In this document: positions 8,744 through 17,368 of the stretch, piece after piece
How the letters are laid out: each line of letters begins with the position of its first letter
How positions within the stretch are numbered: position 1 is the first letter of the stretch
Assembly: GCF_000688295.1 (NCBI RefSeq)
Contig: NZ_JHZF01000013.1
Location: forward strand, 124,001-188,000
Source: Pseudooceanicola nanhaiensis DSM 18065
GTDB lineage: Bacteria > Pseudomonadota > Alphaproteobacteria > Rhodobacterales > Rhodobacteraceae
Direction of reading: 5' to 3'
Length of the DNA stretch: 64,000 nt
Position numbers and translations under genes: made by a program
Notes under the pieces: model-generated
Told to the model about the DNA's origin: nothing
What the model saw: only the letters and a program-made list of their open reading frames with translations
Databases searched by the model: none

Positions 8744-9832
8744 TCATACCCGTCCGATGTCGCCGCGGGCCACCGCCACCGACTTGACGATGGCATGGCA
8801 GGAGCGGCCCGGCGCAAGGTCCAGCGCCTCGGCGGACCGGCGGGTCAGACGGGCGAGGATCACGTCCTCTCCGGCGCGGAGCTGCGCGATCACGCCCGGC
8901 CCCTCGCCCTGTTTCAGCGCGACGACCACGGCGGGCAGGATGTTCAGCGCCGAGAGCCCCTCGGGCCGGTGGCGCGACAGGATGACGTCCTGCGCCTCGA
9001 TCCGGACGCGCAGGCGCTGGCCCTCGGCCGCCTGCACCCGCGGCAGCAGCAGCGTGCCGCCGGACACCCGCAGCTCGCTCAGCCCGTCGGGGTGATGCGC
9101 CACGACCTCGCCGGTCAAGAGCGCGCCCGCCTCGCGCAGGCCGAAGCGCGGCGCGAGGTCCGGGTCGGCGAAGAGCGCCTCTGCCGGGCCGGCGCGGACC
9201 ACGCGGCCCTCGGCCAGCAGCACGACGGTCGTGGCCAGCCGCGCGACCTCGTCCAGCGCATGGCTGACGTAGAGGATCGGCAGGCGCATCTCGTCCCGCA
9301 GCCGTTCGAGATAGGGCAGGATCTCGGCCTTGCGTTCGGCATCGAGCGCGGCGAGCGGTTCGTCCATCAGCAGCATCCGGGGCGCGGAGAGCAGCGCGCG
9401 CCCGACGGCGACCCGCTGCTTCTCGCCGCCCGAGAGCGCGCCGGGCCGGCGCTCGAGCAGCGCGCCGATCCCCAGCATCTCGACCACGCGCGCGGTCTCG
9501 GCGGCATCGGCCTTCCGCCCCGTGACCCGCGCCGGATAGGCGAGGTTCCCGGCCACCGTCAGATGCGGGAAAAGCCGCCCCTCCTGGAAGACGTAGCCGA
9601 TCCGCCGCCGGTGCGGTTTCAGGCAGACCCCGGCGGCGCTGTCGAAGAGCACCTCGCCGTCCAGGTCGATCCGTCCGCGTTCGGGCCGCAGAAGCCCGGC
9701 GACCGCGTTCACCAGCGTCGTCTTGCCCGCGCCGGAGCGGCCGAAGAGCGCGGTCACACCCTCGGGCGCCTCGAAGGCGGCCTCCAGCGTGAAGCCACCG
9801 AAGCCGTGGCCGATATCGACGAGAAGGCTCAT
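8744..9832 (-). CDS. modC: molybdate ABC transporter ATP-binding protein
   Basis: ModC powers molybdate import through ModB. The 362-residue protein has Walker A GRSGAGKTT at residues 31-39, the ABC signature LSGGEKQRVAVGRALL, Walker B LLMDEPLAALD and the switch histidine in LYVSHALDEV. A C-terminal region of about 130 residues (from around LTGEVVAHHPDG) fits the molybdate-binding TOBE/MOP domain, which separates ModC from other ATPases. ATG at 9832 shares bases with the modB stop (ATGA). modA, normally first in this operon, is not present in this window. Confidence 0.92.
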   Translation of the reverse strand: MSLLVDIGHGFGGFTLEAAFEAPEGVTALFGRSGAGKTTLVNAVAGLLRPERGRIDLDGEVLFDSAAGVCLKPHRRRIGYVFQEGRLFPHLTVAGNLAYPARVTGRKADAAETARVVEMLGIGALLERRPGALSGGEKQRVAVGRALLSAPRMLLMDEPLAALDAERKAEILPYLERLRDEMRLPILYVSHALDEVARLATTVVLLAEGRVVRAGPAEALFADPDLAPRFGLREAGALLTGEVVAHHPDGLSELRVSGGTLLLPRVQAAEGQRLRVRIEAQDVILSRHRPEGLSALNILPAVVVALKQGEGPGVIAQLRAGEDVILARLTRRSAEALDLAPGRSCHAIVKSVAVARGDIGRV

Positions 9833-10530
9833 TCCGCCGTCCCGATCCGGCGCGCCAGCGCGCGCGACAGCGCCTCGGCCCCGATCAGCGCGATCATCGA
9901 CACGGCGATCGAGACGCCGACAAGCACGCCGACCGCCCCCTCTCCGCCGGGGACCTGCAGGAAGGTGTAGATCGCCGAGGCGAGCGTCCGGGTCTCTCCG
10001 GGGATGTTGGAGACGAAGGTGATCGTGGCGCCGAATTCCCCCATGGCCTTGGCGAAGGCCAGCATCGCGCCCGCCAGCACGCCGGGCAGGGTCAGCGGCA
10101 GGGTCACGGTCAGGAACACCCGCCACGGCGGCGCCCCGAGCGTGCCCGACGCCTCCTCAAGCCGCCGGTCCACCGCGTCGAGCGACAGCCAGATCGCGCG
10201 CACCATCAGCGGAAAGCCCATGACGGCGGCGGCCAGCGCGGCACCCGTCCAGCGGAAGGCGAGAACGAGGCCGAAGGTCTCGTCGAGCCAGCCGCCGACC
10301 ATGCCGTTGCGCCCGAACCCCAGCAGGAGGAGATAGCCCGTCACCACCGGCGGCAGCACCAGCGGCAGATGCACCGCGACGTTCAGCAGCCCGCGCCCCG
10401 GAAAGCGCCAGCGCGACAGGGCATAGGCCGCCAGAACGGCGAACGGCAGGGAACAGAGCGTCGCCCAGAACGCGACCCTGAGCGAGAGGCCGAGCGCCTG
10501 CCATTCCTCCGGCCCGATCAGGTCCATCAT
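9829..10530 (-). CDS. modB: molybdate ABC transporter permease
   Basis: This 233-residue permease has about five membrane helices and the EAA loop region (EEASGTLGAPPWRVFLTVTLP) that docks onto ModC. The segment PLVLPPVVTGYLLLLGFG is characteristic of ModB. Two adjacent ATG codons at 10530 and 10527 follow a GGAAGGGG ribosome-binding site; I take the first, though the second is equally spaced. The gene overlaps modC by the ATGA junction. Upstream lies an unrelated membrane protein gene rather than modA. Confidence 0.9.
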   Translation of the reverse strand: MMDLIGPEEWQALGLSLRVAFWATLCSLPFAVLAAYALSRWRFPGRGLLNVAVHLPLVLPPVVTGYLLLLGFGRNGMVGGWLDETFGLVLAFRWTGAALAAAVMGFPLMVRAIWLSLDAVDRRLEEASGTLGAPPWRVFLTVTLPLTLPGVLAGAMLAFAKAMGEFGATITFVSNIPGETRTLASAIYTFLQVPGGEGAVGVLVGVSIAVSMIALIGAEALSRALARRIGTAE

Positions 10531-10611
10531 CGCCCCTTCCGCTGCGTGCCGGGGGATCTGGCAAGCAAACCAGCCCCTTGGCAAGCCCCCGCGCGGCAAT
10601 TCGCGGCCGGG

Positions 10612-11253
10612 TCACTCGTCGAAGGCGATCTCTCCGGTCCGGGCGGGCGGGAAGGCGAGCACGGCGATGTTGAAGCAGCAGAAGGCGACGGCGGTCAGCG
10701 CCGACATGCCGTGGAAAATGCCGAGGTCATAGACCGTGGTGGCATCGAAGGCATAGCCCGCGATGACGCAGATGCTGGTGGAAAGCCCGGCGACCGCGAA
10801 ATAGACCGGCCCGTCGGGGTCCGGGTTTTCGGGCGCCATCAGCGCGAGGACGCAGTAGCTGCCGATCAGCATCCCGATCGCCGTCGGGACCGACATGTGA
10901 TCCGCCCCGATCCTGTCGCCCAGCAGGACGCCGTCGATGCCGGGGCTCGAGAGGAGGAGGAAGCTGGCCAGGTTCACCAGCGCGACCACCACGACCGCGA
11001 AGGACATCGCCCAGGCGACCCGCGCCCGCCACGACCGGTCGCAGAACCATCCGAGGATCAAGGCCGTGCTCAGAAGCACGAGGCAGAGCGCCGTGCTGGG
11101 CACCATGTCGACATAATCGCCGGGCGCACGATCAACCGCCGCACGGGCCGAGGACCACCCGTCGTAAAGGCCGTAGAGCCCGATCACACCTGTGAGCGTT
11201 GCAAAAGGCAGTGGAACGACGTCCAGAACCCTTGCAGCAAGGCTGTGTTCCAT
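10612..11253 (-). CDS. six-helix integral membrane protein of unknown function
   Basis: I do not recognise this 213-residue protein. It has about six membrane helices (roughly residues 9-31, 50-70, 78-100, 119-138, 148-170, 178-200) with short loops and no enzymatic motif. The layout resembles membrane sensor modules found in front of kinase or GGDEF domains, but there is no output domain, so it could be a free-standing sensor or a truncated one; this is a guess from topology. The start is ATG 11253 (MEHSLAARVL). It is divergent from map, and a TTAA-N7-TTAA site lies about 85 bases upstream. Confidence 0.7.
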   Translation of the reverse strand: MEHSLAARVLDVVPLPFATLTGVIGLYGLYDGWSSARAAVDRAPGDYVDMVPSTALCLVLLSTALILGWFCDRSWRARVAWAMSFAVVVVALVNLASFLLLSSPGIDGVLLGDRIGADHMSVPTAIGMLIGSYCVLALMAPENPDPDGPVYFAVAGLSTSICVIAGYAFDATTVYDLGIFHGMSALTAVAFCCFNIAVLAFPPARTGEIAFDE

Positions 11254-11337
11254 ACATCCCCAATTCCGTGACGCTGCATGGGGGCAGATCACGTCAGCAA
11301 CGATACGGAAGGGGCTGCGCCCTGTCTCGGCAAAGCG

Positions 11338-11352
11338 TTAATTCTTCCTTAA
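11338..11352. promoter_or_regulatory. candidate CtrA-type binding site TTAA-N7-TTAA
   Basis: Two TTAA half-sites at 11338-11341 and 11349-11352 are separated by exactly seven bases (TTCTTCC) and form a longer inverted repeat CGTTAA / TTAACG. This matches the CtrA box of alphaproteobacteria. TTAA is rare in DNA this GC-rich. It lies in the divergent spacer between the six-helix membrane protein (start 11253) and map (start 11472). Confidence 0.55.
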
Positions 11353-11471
11353 CGATTGCGAAATGTTACGCGGCGCCGGGTCTCCCCTCGCATGGCGGGC
11401 AATCGGCGCGGGGGCGGGACTTCCGCGCGCAACTGTGCGAGGGTCGCCGCAGACGCAGGAGAGACCCGACC

Positions 11472-12221
11472 ATGACGATCACGCGCGACGACGAACTCGA
11501 GGGGCTGAAGGACATCGGCCGCATCGTGGCCAACACCCTCCGGGCCATGGCCAGGGCGATGGAGCCGGGCATGACGACGGCCGAGCTCGACGCGATCGGG
11601 GCGGCGCTTCTGGAGCGCGATGGCGCCGTTTCCGCCCCCCGGTCGACCTATGACTTCCCGGGCGCCACCTGCATCAGCGTGAACGAAGAGATCGCGCACG
11701 GCATCCCGGGCCCCCGCGTGATCCGGGCCGGCGACATGGTGAACATCGACGTCTCGGCCTCGAAGGCGGGCTATTTCGCGGACACCGGCGCCACCTACCG
11801 CGTGCCGCCGACGCGGCCCTCGCAGGACACGCTCTGCCGCGACGGGCGCAAGGCGATGCAGATCGGCATCGCGCAGGTCGGCGCCGGCCGGCCTCTGGCG
11901 GGGATCGGCAATGCCATCGGACGCTTTGCCTCGGCCAGGGGCTACACGCTGATCCGCAACCTGGCGAGCCACGGTGTCGGACGCGCGCTGCACGAATACC
12001 CCGAGGAGATCGCCACCTGGCCCACGCGGTCCGACCGGCGGCGCATCACCCGCGGGCTGGTGATGACGGTGGAACCCTTCCTGTCGCGCGGTGGTCTCTG
12101 GGCCGAGCAGGGCGATGACGGCTGGACGCTCTACAGCGAACCCGCGGCCGAGGTGGTCCAGTACGAACACACCGTCGTGGCGACCGACCGCGGCGCGATG
12201 GTGGTCACGCTGCCGGGCTGA
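11472..12221 (+). CDS. map: methionine aminopeptidase, type I (first of two)
   Basis: This enzyme removes the N-terminal methionine of new proteins. The 249-residue product has the five metal ligands of type I enzymes: the two aspartates in NIDVSASKAGYFADTG, the histidine in SHGVGRALHEYPEE, and the glutamates in MTVEPFLSRGG and QYEHTVV. ATG at 11472 follows a GGAGAGACCC ribosome-binding site; the open frame upstream is not protein-like. A second type I enzyme is encoded at 26596-27390. This copy lacks the N-terminal lead seen there and is the more divergent (for example TYDFPGATCISVNEEIAHGIP), so it is probably the accessory paralogue. Confidence 0.9.
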   Translation: MTITRDDELEGLKDIGRIVANTLRAMARAMEPGMTTAELDAIGAALLERDGAVSAPRSTYDFPGATCISVNEEIAHGIPGPRVIRAGDMVNIDVSASKAGYFADTGATYRVPPTRPSQDTLCRDGRKAMQIGIAQVGAGRPLAGIGNAIGRFASARGYTLIRNLASHGVGRALHEYPEEIATWPTRSDRRRITRGLVMTVEPFLSRGGLWAEQGDDGWTLYSEPAAEVVQYEHTVVATDRGAMVVTLPG

Positions 12222-12314
12222 CGCGACGGCGCGATCAACTCTCGTCCCGCGGAAGGAACATCCGCCCGCGCGCCATGGTTGCCCGGATACACCGGTTCCA
12301 TGGAGACGCCAGCT

Positions 12315-13844
12315 ATGACCAGCGGTAAGACCGTTCCCCCCACCACCACCGACGCAGGCATCCGCGTCCAGAGCGACGAGCACTCCCTGACCGTCGGGCC
12401 CGACGGCCCGATCGTGCTGAACGACCATTACCTTCTCGAGCAGATGGCGAACTTCAACCGGGAGCGCATCCCGGAACGCCAGCCCCACGCCAAGGGCGCG
12501 GGCGCCTTCGGGCATTTCGAGACCACCGCGGACGTGACGAAATACACCAAGGCCGCGATCTTCCAGCCGGGTGCCCGGTGCGAATCCGTGGTCCGTTTCT
12601 CGACCGTCGCGGGCGAACGCGGCAGCCCCGACACCTGGCGCGACCCGCGCGGCTTCTCGGTCAAGCTCTACACCGAGGACGGCAATTTCGACATGGTCGG
12701 GAACAACACCCCGATCTTCTTCATCCGCGACCCGATGAAGTTCCAGCACTTCATCCGCAGCCAGAAGCGCCGCGCCGACAACGACATGCGCGACCATGAC
12801 ATGCAGTGGGACTTCTGGACCCTCTCGCCCGAGAGCGCGCACCAGGTGACCTACCTGATGGGCGACCGCGGCATCCCGAAAAACTGGCGCGAGATGAACG
12901 GCTATTCGAGCCACACCTATTCGCTGGTCAATGCCGAGGGCGAGAAGTTCTGGGTGAAGTTCCACTGGCACACCGACCAGGGCGACGGCAACGCCTACCT
13001 CAGCCAGGACGAGGCCGACAGGCTCGCGGGGTCGGACGGCGATTACCACCGCCGCGACCTGTTCCAGGCGATCGCGGACGGCAATTTCCCGAGCTGGACG
13101 CTGAAGTGGCAGGTCATGCCCTACGAGGACGCCAGGACCTACCACCTGAACCCGTTCGACCTGACCAAGGTCTGGCCGCACGGGGATTATCCGCTGATCG
13201 AGGTCGGCAAGCTGACGCTCGACCGCAACCCGACCGACTTCCACACCCAGATCGAACAGGCCGCGTTCGAGCCGAACAACATGGTCCCGGGCATCGGGCT
13301 GTCCCCCGACAAGATGCTGCTGGCGCGCGGATTCTCCTACGCCGATGCGCACCGCGCGCGGCTTGGCGTGAACTACAAGCAGATCCCGGTGAACGCCGCG
13401 AAGTCGCCGGTCCATTCCTATTCCAAGGACGGCGCCGGGCGGACCGAGACCGTATCGGACCCGGTCTATGCGCCGAACTCCTACGGCGGCCCGGCGGCCC
13501 AGCCGGACCTCGGCGGCGAGGCGGGCCTGTGGTATTCGGACGGCGACATGGTCCGGCAGGCCTACACCCTGCGCGAGGATGACGACGACTGGAGCCAGGC
13601 CGGCAAGCTGGTCCGCGAGGTCATGGACGACGGCATGCGCGAACGGCTGGTGATGAACGTCGTGGGCCACCTCTGCGACGGGGTCAGCGAGAAGGTGCTG
13701 CTCAGGGCCTTCGACTACTGGAAGAGCATCGACAGGGACACCGGCGAGAAGATCGAGGCCGGGGTCCGCGAGAAGCTCGGCGGCACGTCCGAGGCGCCGG
13801 GCCTCGCCTCGGCCGAGAGCATCTCGAAACAGGCGGCCGAGTGA
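12315..13844 (+). CDS. katA: catalase (monofunctional haem catalase)
   Basis: The 509-residue protein is a clade 3 small-subunit haem catalase, converting hydrogen peroxide to water and oxygen. Visible are the distal histidine in [13 protein letters not shown], the distal asparagine in [13 protein letters not shown] and the proximal haem tyrosine in [18 protein letters not shown] take ATG 12315 because GGAGA sits nine bases upstream; an in-frame ATG at 12300 would add five residues. No oxyR or other peroxide regulator is adjacent. A strong hairpin separates it from the convergent aldehyde dehydrogenase gene. Confidence 0.95.
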   Translation: MTSGKTVPPTTTDAGIRVQSDEHSLTVGPDGPIVLNDHYLLEQMANFNRERIPERQPHAKGAGAFGHFETTADVTKYTKAAIFQPGARCESVVRFSTVAGERGSPDTWRDPRGFSVKLYTEDGNFDMVGNNTPIFFIRDPMKFQHFIRSQKRRADNDMRDHDMQWDFWTLSPESAHQVTYLMGDRGIPKNWREMNGYSSHTYSLVNAEGEKFWVKFHWHTDQGDGNAYLSQDEADRLAGSDGDYHRRDLFQAIADGNFPSWTLKWQVMPYEDARTYHLNPFDLTKVWPHGDYPLIEVGKLTLDRNPTDFHTQIEQAAFEPNNMVPGIGLSPDKMLLARGFSYADAHRARLGVNYKQIPVNAAKSPVHSYSKDGAGRTETVSDPVYAPNSYGGPAAQPDLGGEAGLWYSDGDMVRQAYTLREDDDDWSQAGKLVREVMDDGMRERLVMNVVGHLCDGVSEKVLLRAFDYWKSIDRDTGEKIEAGVREKLGGTSEAPGLASAESISKQAAE

Positions 13845-13856
13845 CGCCGCACGCGA

Positions 13857-13886
13857 AAGGGGCCGCGGTTTCCCGCGGCCCCCTCT
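13857..13886. terminator. bidirectional terminator between catalase and aldehyde dehydrogenase
   Basis: A perfect 9-bp stem, GGGGCCGCG at 13859-13867 and CGCGGCCCC at 13874-13882, with a six-base loop, lies between convergent stops. It is followed by CTCTCT on the plus strand and CCTTTCGCG on the minus strand, so it can serve both genes. Confidence 0.7.
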
Positions 13887-13910
13887 CTGCCCCTCGCGGG
13901 GAGGTCCGGT

Positions 13911-15347
13911 TCAGAGCGTCCAGCCGGAGACGGCCTTCACTTCCATGAAGTCCTCGAGGCCCCAGACGCCGCCCTCGCGGCCGTTCCCGGACATCTTCAT
14001 CCCGCCGAAGGGCGCACCCGCGCCGCGCGGCTTGCCGTTCATCTCGACCATGCCCGAGCGCAGTTTCAGCGACATCCGGTTGGCCTTCTCGCCGTCCTGG
14101 GTCTGGACGTAGTTGGTCAGGCCGTAGGGCGTGTCGTTGGCGATCTCGACCGCTTCCTCTTCGGTCTCGAAGGGGATGATGGTCAGGACGGGGCCGAAGA
14201 TCTCTTCCCGCGCGATGGTCATCTGGTTGTTCACGTCGGCGAAGACCGTGGGTTTCACGAAGTAGCCGCGGTTCATCCCCTCGGGCTTTCCGGTGCCGCC
14301 GGCGACCAGCCGCGCGCCCTCGTCGATGCCCTTCTGGATCAGGTCCTGGATCTTCTCGAACTGGCTCGCATTGACCACCGGACCGATGTGCTTGCCGTCC
14401 TCATGGGCGGACCCCACGGTGACCTTGCCGGCGATCTCGGCGGCCGCCTCGACGGTCTTGTCGTAGATCCCCTTCTGCACCAGCATCCGGGACGGCGCGT
14501 TGCAGGACTGGCCCGAGTTGTTCATCATGTGCAGCACGCCACGCTTCACCGCCGCGTCGTCCGCGTCGTCGAAGATCACGTTGGCGCCCTTGCCGCCCAG
14601 CTCCAGATGCACCCGCTTCAGCGTCTCGGCCGCCGCGATGGAGATCTGGCGCCCCGCGCGGGTCGAGCCGGTGAAGCTGACCATGTCCACGTCCTCGTGG
14701 GTGGTCAGCGCGTTGCCGGTGTCCACGCCGTTGCCGTTCACCAGGTTGAAGACGCCCTTCGGGAAGCCCGCCGCGTCGATCATCTCGGCGAAGAGCATCG
14801 CGTTCAGCGGCGATTCCTCGGAGGGTTTCAGCACCATGGTGCAGCCCGCGATCAGCGCCGCGATCACCTTCAGCGTGATCTGGTTCATCGGCCAGTTCCA
14901 CGGCGTGATCAGCGCGCAGACGCCGACGGGCTCATAGACGATGCGGGTGTTCGGGTCATGGTCGCCCAGCGGACGGTTGAACTCGAACGCCTTGGCGGCG
15001 CGGATGAAATTCTTGGTGTGGCCGAGCCCGGCGCCCACCTGGGCGGAGCGGGCCAGCGCGATCGGCGCGCCCATCTCGGTCGAGATCGCCTTGGCCATCT
15101 CCTCGGCGCGCTCCTGGTAGATCTCGAGGAATTTCTCGACCTTCGCGATGCGCTCTTCCGGCGGCGTGGCCATCCAGCCCGGGAAGGCGGCCTTGGCGGC
15201 GGCGACGGCGGCGTCCACGTCGGCCTTGCCGGCGATGGAGATCACCGCGCAGGGCTCCTCGGTGGAGGGGTCGATCACCTCCAGGTCCTTGCCCTCTTTC
15301 GGGTCCACCCACTCACCGTTGATGTAGAACTGACGTTTCTCGAGCAT
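13911..15347 (-). CDS. aldehyde dehydrogenase family protein
   Basis: This 478-residue NAD(P)-dependent aldehyde dehydrogenase has the general-base glutamate in HLELGGKGAN, the catalytic cysteine in NNSGQSCNAPSR, the cofactor loop SFTGSTRAGRQI and ITPWNWPMNQI. Length is standard for a single-domain ALDH. The substrate cannot be assigned; such genes oxidise a wide range of aliphatic aldehydes. ATG 15347 follows a GGGAGAGACA ribosome-binding site. It is divergent from the 1-Cys peroxiredoxin gene, with a 163-base shared promoter region, and convergent with the catalase gene. Confidence 0.9.
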   Translation of the reverse strand: MLEKRQFYINGEWVDPKEGKDLEVIDPSTEEPCAVISIAGKADVDAAVAAAKAAFPGWMATPPEERIAKVEKFLEIYQERAEEMAKAISTEMGAPIALARSAQVGAGLGHTKNFIRAAKAFEFNRPLGDHDPNTRIVYEPVGVCALITPWNWPMNQITLKVIAALIAGCTMVLKPSEESPLNAMLFAEMIDAAGFPKGVFNLVNGNGVDTGNALTTHEDVDMVSFTGSTRAGRQISIAAAETLKRVHLELGGKGANVIFDDADDAAVKRGVLHMMNNSGQSCNAPSRMLVQKGIYDKTVEAAAEIAGKVTVGSAHEDGKHIGPVVNASQFEKIQDLIQKGIDEGARLVAGGTGKPEGMNRGYFVKPTVFADVNNQMTIAREEIFGPVLTIIPFETEEEAVEIANDTPYGLTNYVQTQDGEKANRMSLKLRSGMVEMNGKPRGAGAPFGGMKMSGNGREGGVWGLEDFMEVKAVSGWTL

Positions 15348-15510
15348 GTTTGTCTCTCCCTTGTCCCGCGGATTCCGCCTCGCGGGCGGCGCTTCCGCAT
15401 TTCGGCGGCACTGTTGCACCGGGCGCATGGCGCTGCAAGCGCAGACGGGGGTGCAAAGGCGCACGATGCTGTCTATCTATTGCGCAACGACATCCAGACA
15501 GGAGGACCTC

Positions 15511-16164
15511 ATGGGTTTGCGCATCAACGACACCGTCCCCAATTTCACCGCCGAGACCGACCAGGGCGAGATCAAGTTCCACGACTTCATCGGCGACAGC
15601 TGGGCGATCCTGTTCTCGCACCCCAAGGACTTCACCCCGGTCTGCACGACCGAGTTCGGCGCCGTCGCCCAGCTGGCCGACGAATGGGAGAAGCGCAACA
15701 CCAAGGTGATCGGCATTTCCGTCGACAGCGCCGAGGATCACCGCAAGTGGAAGGGTGACATCGAGAGCTTCGCGGGCGCCAAGGCCGGCTTCCCGATCAT
15801 CGCCGACCAGGGGCTCGAAGTGGCCAAGATGTTCGACATGCTGCCCGCCGAGGCGCATCTGCCGGACCAGCCGACCCCCGCCGACAGCGCGACCGTGCGC
15901 TCGGTCTTCATCGTCGGGCCGGACAAGAAGCTGAAGCTGTCGATGACCTACCCGATGACCATCGGCCGGAACTTCGCCGAAGTGCTCCGCGCGCTCGACG
16001 CGCTGCAGGCGACCTACGAGAAGCCGATCGCCGCGCCCGCCAACTGGGTGCCGGGGCAGGACGTGATCGTCGCGCTGTCGCTGGACGACGCGGCGGCCGA
16101 GGAGAAATACGGCAAGCTCGACAAGAAGCTGCCCTACCTGCGGTTCGCCAAGGATCCGAGCTGA
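15511..16164 (+). CDS. 1-Cys peroxiredoxin (Prx6 type)
   Basis: This 217-residue thiol peroxidase reduces hydrogen peroxide and organic hydroperoxides. The peroxidatic cysteine is C45 in HPKDFTPVCTTEFG, and there is no second cysteine in the protein, so it works as a 1-Cys enzyme and needs an external reductant. The long C-terminal domain with AANWVPGQDVIV-type sequence (here APANWVPGQDVIV) is typical of Prx6. ATG 15511 follows a GGAGGA ribosome-binding site seven bases away. The neighbouring catalase gene adds to a local oxidative-stress theme. Confidence 0.94.
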   Translation: MGLRINDTVPNFTAETDQGEIKFHDFIGDSWAILFSHPKDFTPVCTTEFGAVAQLADEWEKRNTKVIGISVDSAEDHRKWKGDIESFAGAKAGFPIIADQGLEVAKMFDMLPAEAHLPDQPTPADSATVRSVFIVGPDKKLKLSMTYPMTIGRNFAEVLRALDALQATYEKPIAAPANWVPGQDVIVALSLDDAAAEEKYGKLDKKLPYLRFAKDPS

Positions 16165-16187
16165 GAGCGTCCGTCGGGCACCCTGCC

Positions 16188-16207
16188 GGCCGGGGTTCGC
16201 CCCGGCC
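16188..16207 (+). terminator. TTCG-tetraloop hairpin after the peroxiredoxin gene
   Basis: An 8-bp perfect GC stem with a TTCG loop starts 23 bases after the stop codon. There is no clear U-tract, so it may act as an mRNA 3'-end stabiliser as much as a Rho-independent terminator. Confidence 0.5.
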
Positions 16208-16236
16208 CGAGGCTCTGAAAACACGTAGATGACATC

Positions 16237-16262
16237 GCAGGGCGGGATCGATCCCGCCCTGC
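16237..16262. repeat. 26-base perfect palindrome
   Basis: The left arm GCAGGGCGGGATC is followed without a gap by its exact reverse complement GATCCCGCCCTGC. As a hairpin it would form an 11-bp stem with a four-base loop. It could be a protein-binding site or a transcription end signal; no U-tract follows. Confidence 0.6.
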
Positions 16263-16489
16263 CTATGCCGGCCGACCCGCACCTGCCGGAGCGCCAACCG
16301 ATCCCCGAGGGCGGATTCACCCCGCCGGTCCCCCCGGGTCCGGGGCCAGACTCCTCCCACCCCGCCCCATACCGGTTCGCGCCCGAGGCCGAGGGCGGAG
16401 AGCGCGCGCCATGATGGACCCCGCGGATTGCAACCGCTCCCCCCTCAACCCGTCTTGCCCCCGCCCCGCGCTCCCCCGATGATGCGCGC

Positions 16490-17236
16490 ATGGATTGGCG
16501 GGATCAGGGGATCGTTCTGGCGGTGCGGCGGCACGGCGAAAACGCGGCCATCGTCGAGGTGTTCACCCCCTCGCGCGGCCGCCATGCCGGCGTCGTGCGC
16601 GGCGGCACCTCGCGCAAGATGACGCCCGTCCTGCAACCCGGCGCGCAGGTCGACCTCGCCTGGCGCGCACGGCTCGAGGATCACCTCGGCCATTTCACGG
16701 TCGAGCCGGTCCGCTCCCGCGCCACCGCCCTGTCGGACCGGATGTCGCTGGCCGGGCTCAACGCGGTCTGCGCCCTGCTCAGCTTCTGCCTGCCCGAGCG
16801 CGAGGCGCACCAGCCGCTCTATCGGCGGACCGAGACGCTGCTCGACCTGCTGGGCGACGACGATCTCTGGCCGCTGGCCTATCTTCGCTGGGAACTCGCC
16901 CTGCTGGAGGAGGTGGGCTACGGGCTCGATCTCTCGGCCTGCGCGGTGACCGGCGCGCGGGAGGGGCTGGCCTTCGTGTCACCCCGCACCGGCCGGGCGG
17001 TGACGCGGGCCGGTGCGGGGGAGTATGTCGACCGCCTCCTGCCCCTGCCGCCCGTGCTGCTCGGCGCCGGCGAGGCGCCGGACAGCGAGATCGCCGAGGC
17101 ATTCCGGGTCACGGGCCATTTCCTGTCGGAACGGCTGGCGCCCGAGCTGGGCTCCAGGCCCCTCCCGGATGCGCGCCAGCGCTACGTGGACCTCTTCGCG
17201 CGGCGCCTGCGGCAGGGCGGCGGCGTGCCGGGCTGA
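16490..17236 (+). CDS. recO: DNA repair protein RecO
   Basis: RecO works with RecF and RecR to load RecA on gapped DNA. The 248-residue protein starts with an OB-fold ([24 protein letters not shown] and HAGVVRGG), followed by the helical core with [22 protein letters not shown]. The zinc-finger cysteines of some RecO proteins are reduced to one (C in LSACAVTG). Length and start fit the family. It precedes gpmI by 132 bases on the same strand; in many alphaproteobacteria recO sits next to era, which is not seen here. Confidence 0.93.
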   Translation: MDWRDQGIVLAVRRHGENAAIVEVFTPSRGRHAGVVRGGTSRKMTPVLQPGAQVDLAWRARLEDHLGHFTVEPVRSRATALSDRMSLAGLNAVCALLSFCLPEREAHQPLYRRTETLLDLLGDDDLWPLAYLRWELALLEEVGYGLDLSACAVTGAREGLAFVSPRTGRAVTRAGAGEYVDRLLPLPPVLLGAGEAPDSEIAEAFRVTGHFLSERLAPELGSRPLPDARQRYVDLFARRLRQGGGVPG

Positions 17237-17368
17237 AACCCGGCCCGGCCCCCCTCCCCTGCCCGCGGGATGGGCGGAGCCGCGGCGTCCCGGCCCCAGG
17301 GGCCCCCGGGGCGGTAGACATCCCGCCCCCGCCCGGCCTATCAGGGGCCGGACAAGCAAGAGGCCGAC

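Larger units (their letters stand above)
16165..16489. other. 325-base intergenic region before recO with two strong palindromes
   Basis: No gene is supported here. The first structure, 16188-16207, is a perfect 8-bp stem closed by a TTCG tetraloop (GGCCGGGG / CCCCGGCC), which probably ends or stabilises the peroxiredoxin mRNA. The second, 16237-16262, is a 26-base perfect palindrome. The rest is Pro/Ala-codon-like GC-rich sequence with no ribosome-binding site followed by a plausible frame. Confidence 0.6.

Noticed and set aside
6390-9095. 901-codon open frame on the plus strand
   Set aside because: It is antisense to hydrolase, dioxygenase and phosphatase genes that carry full catalytic motifs.
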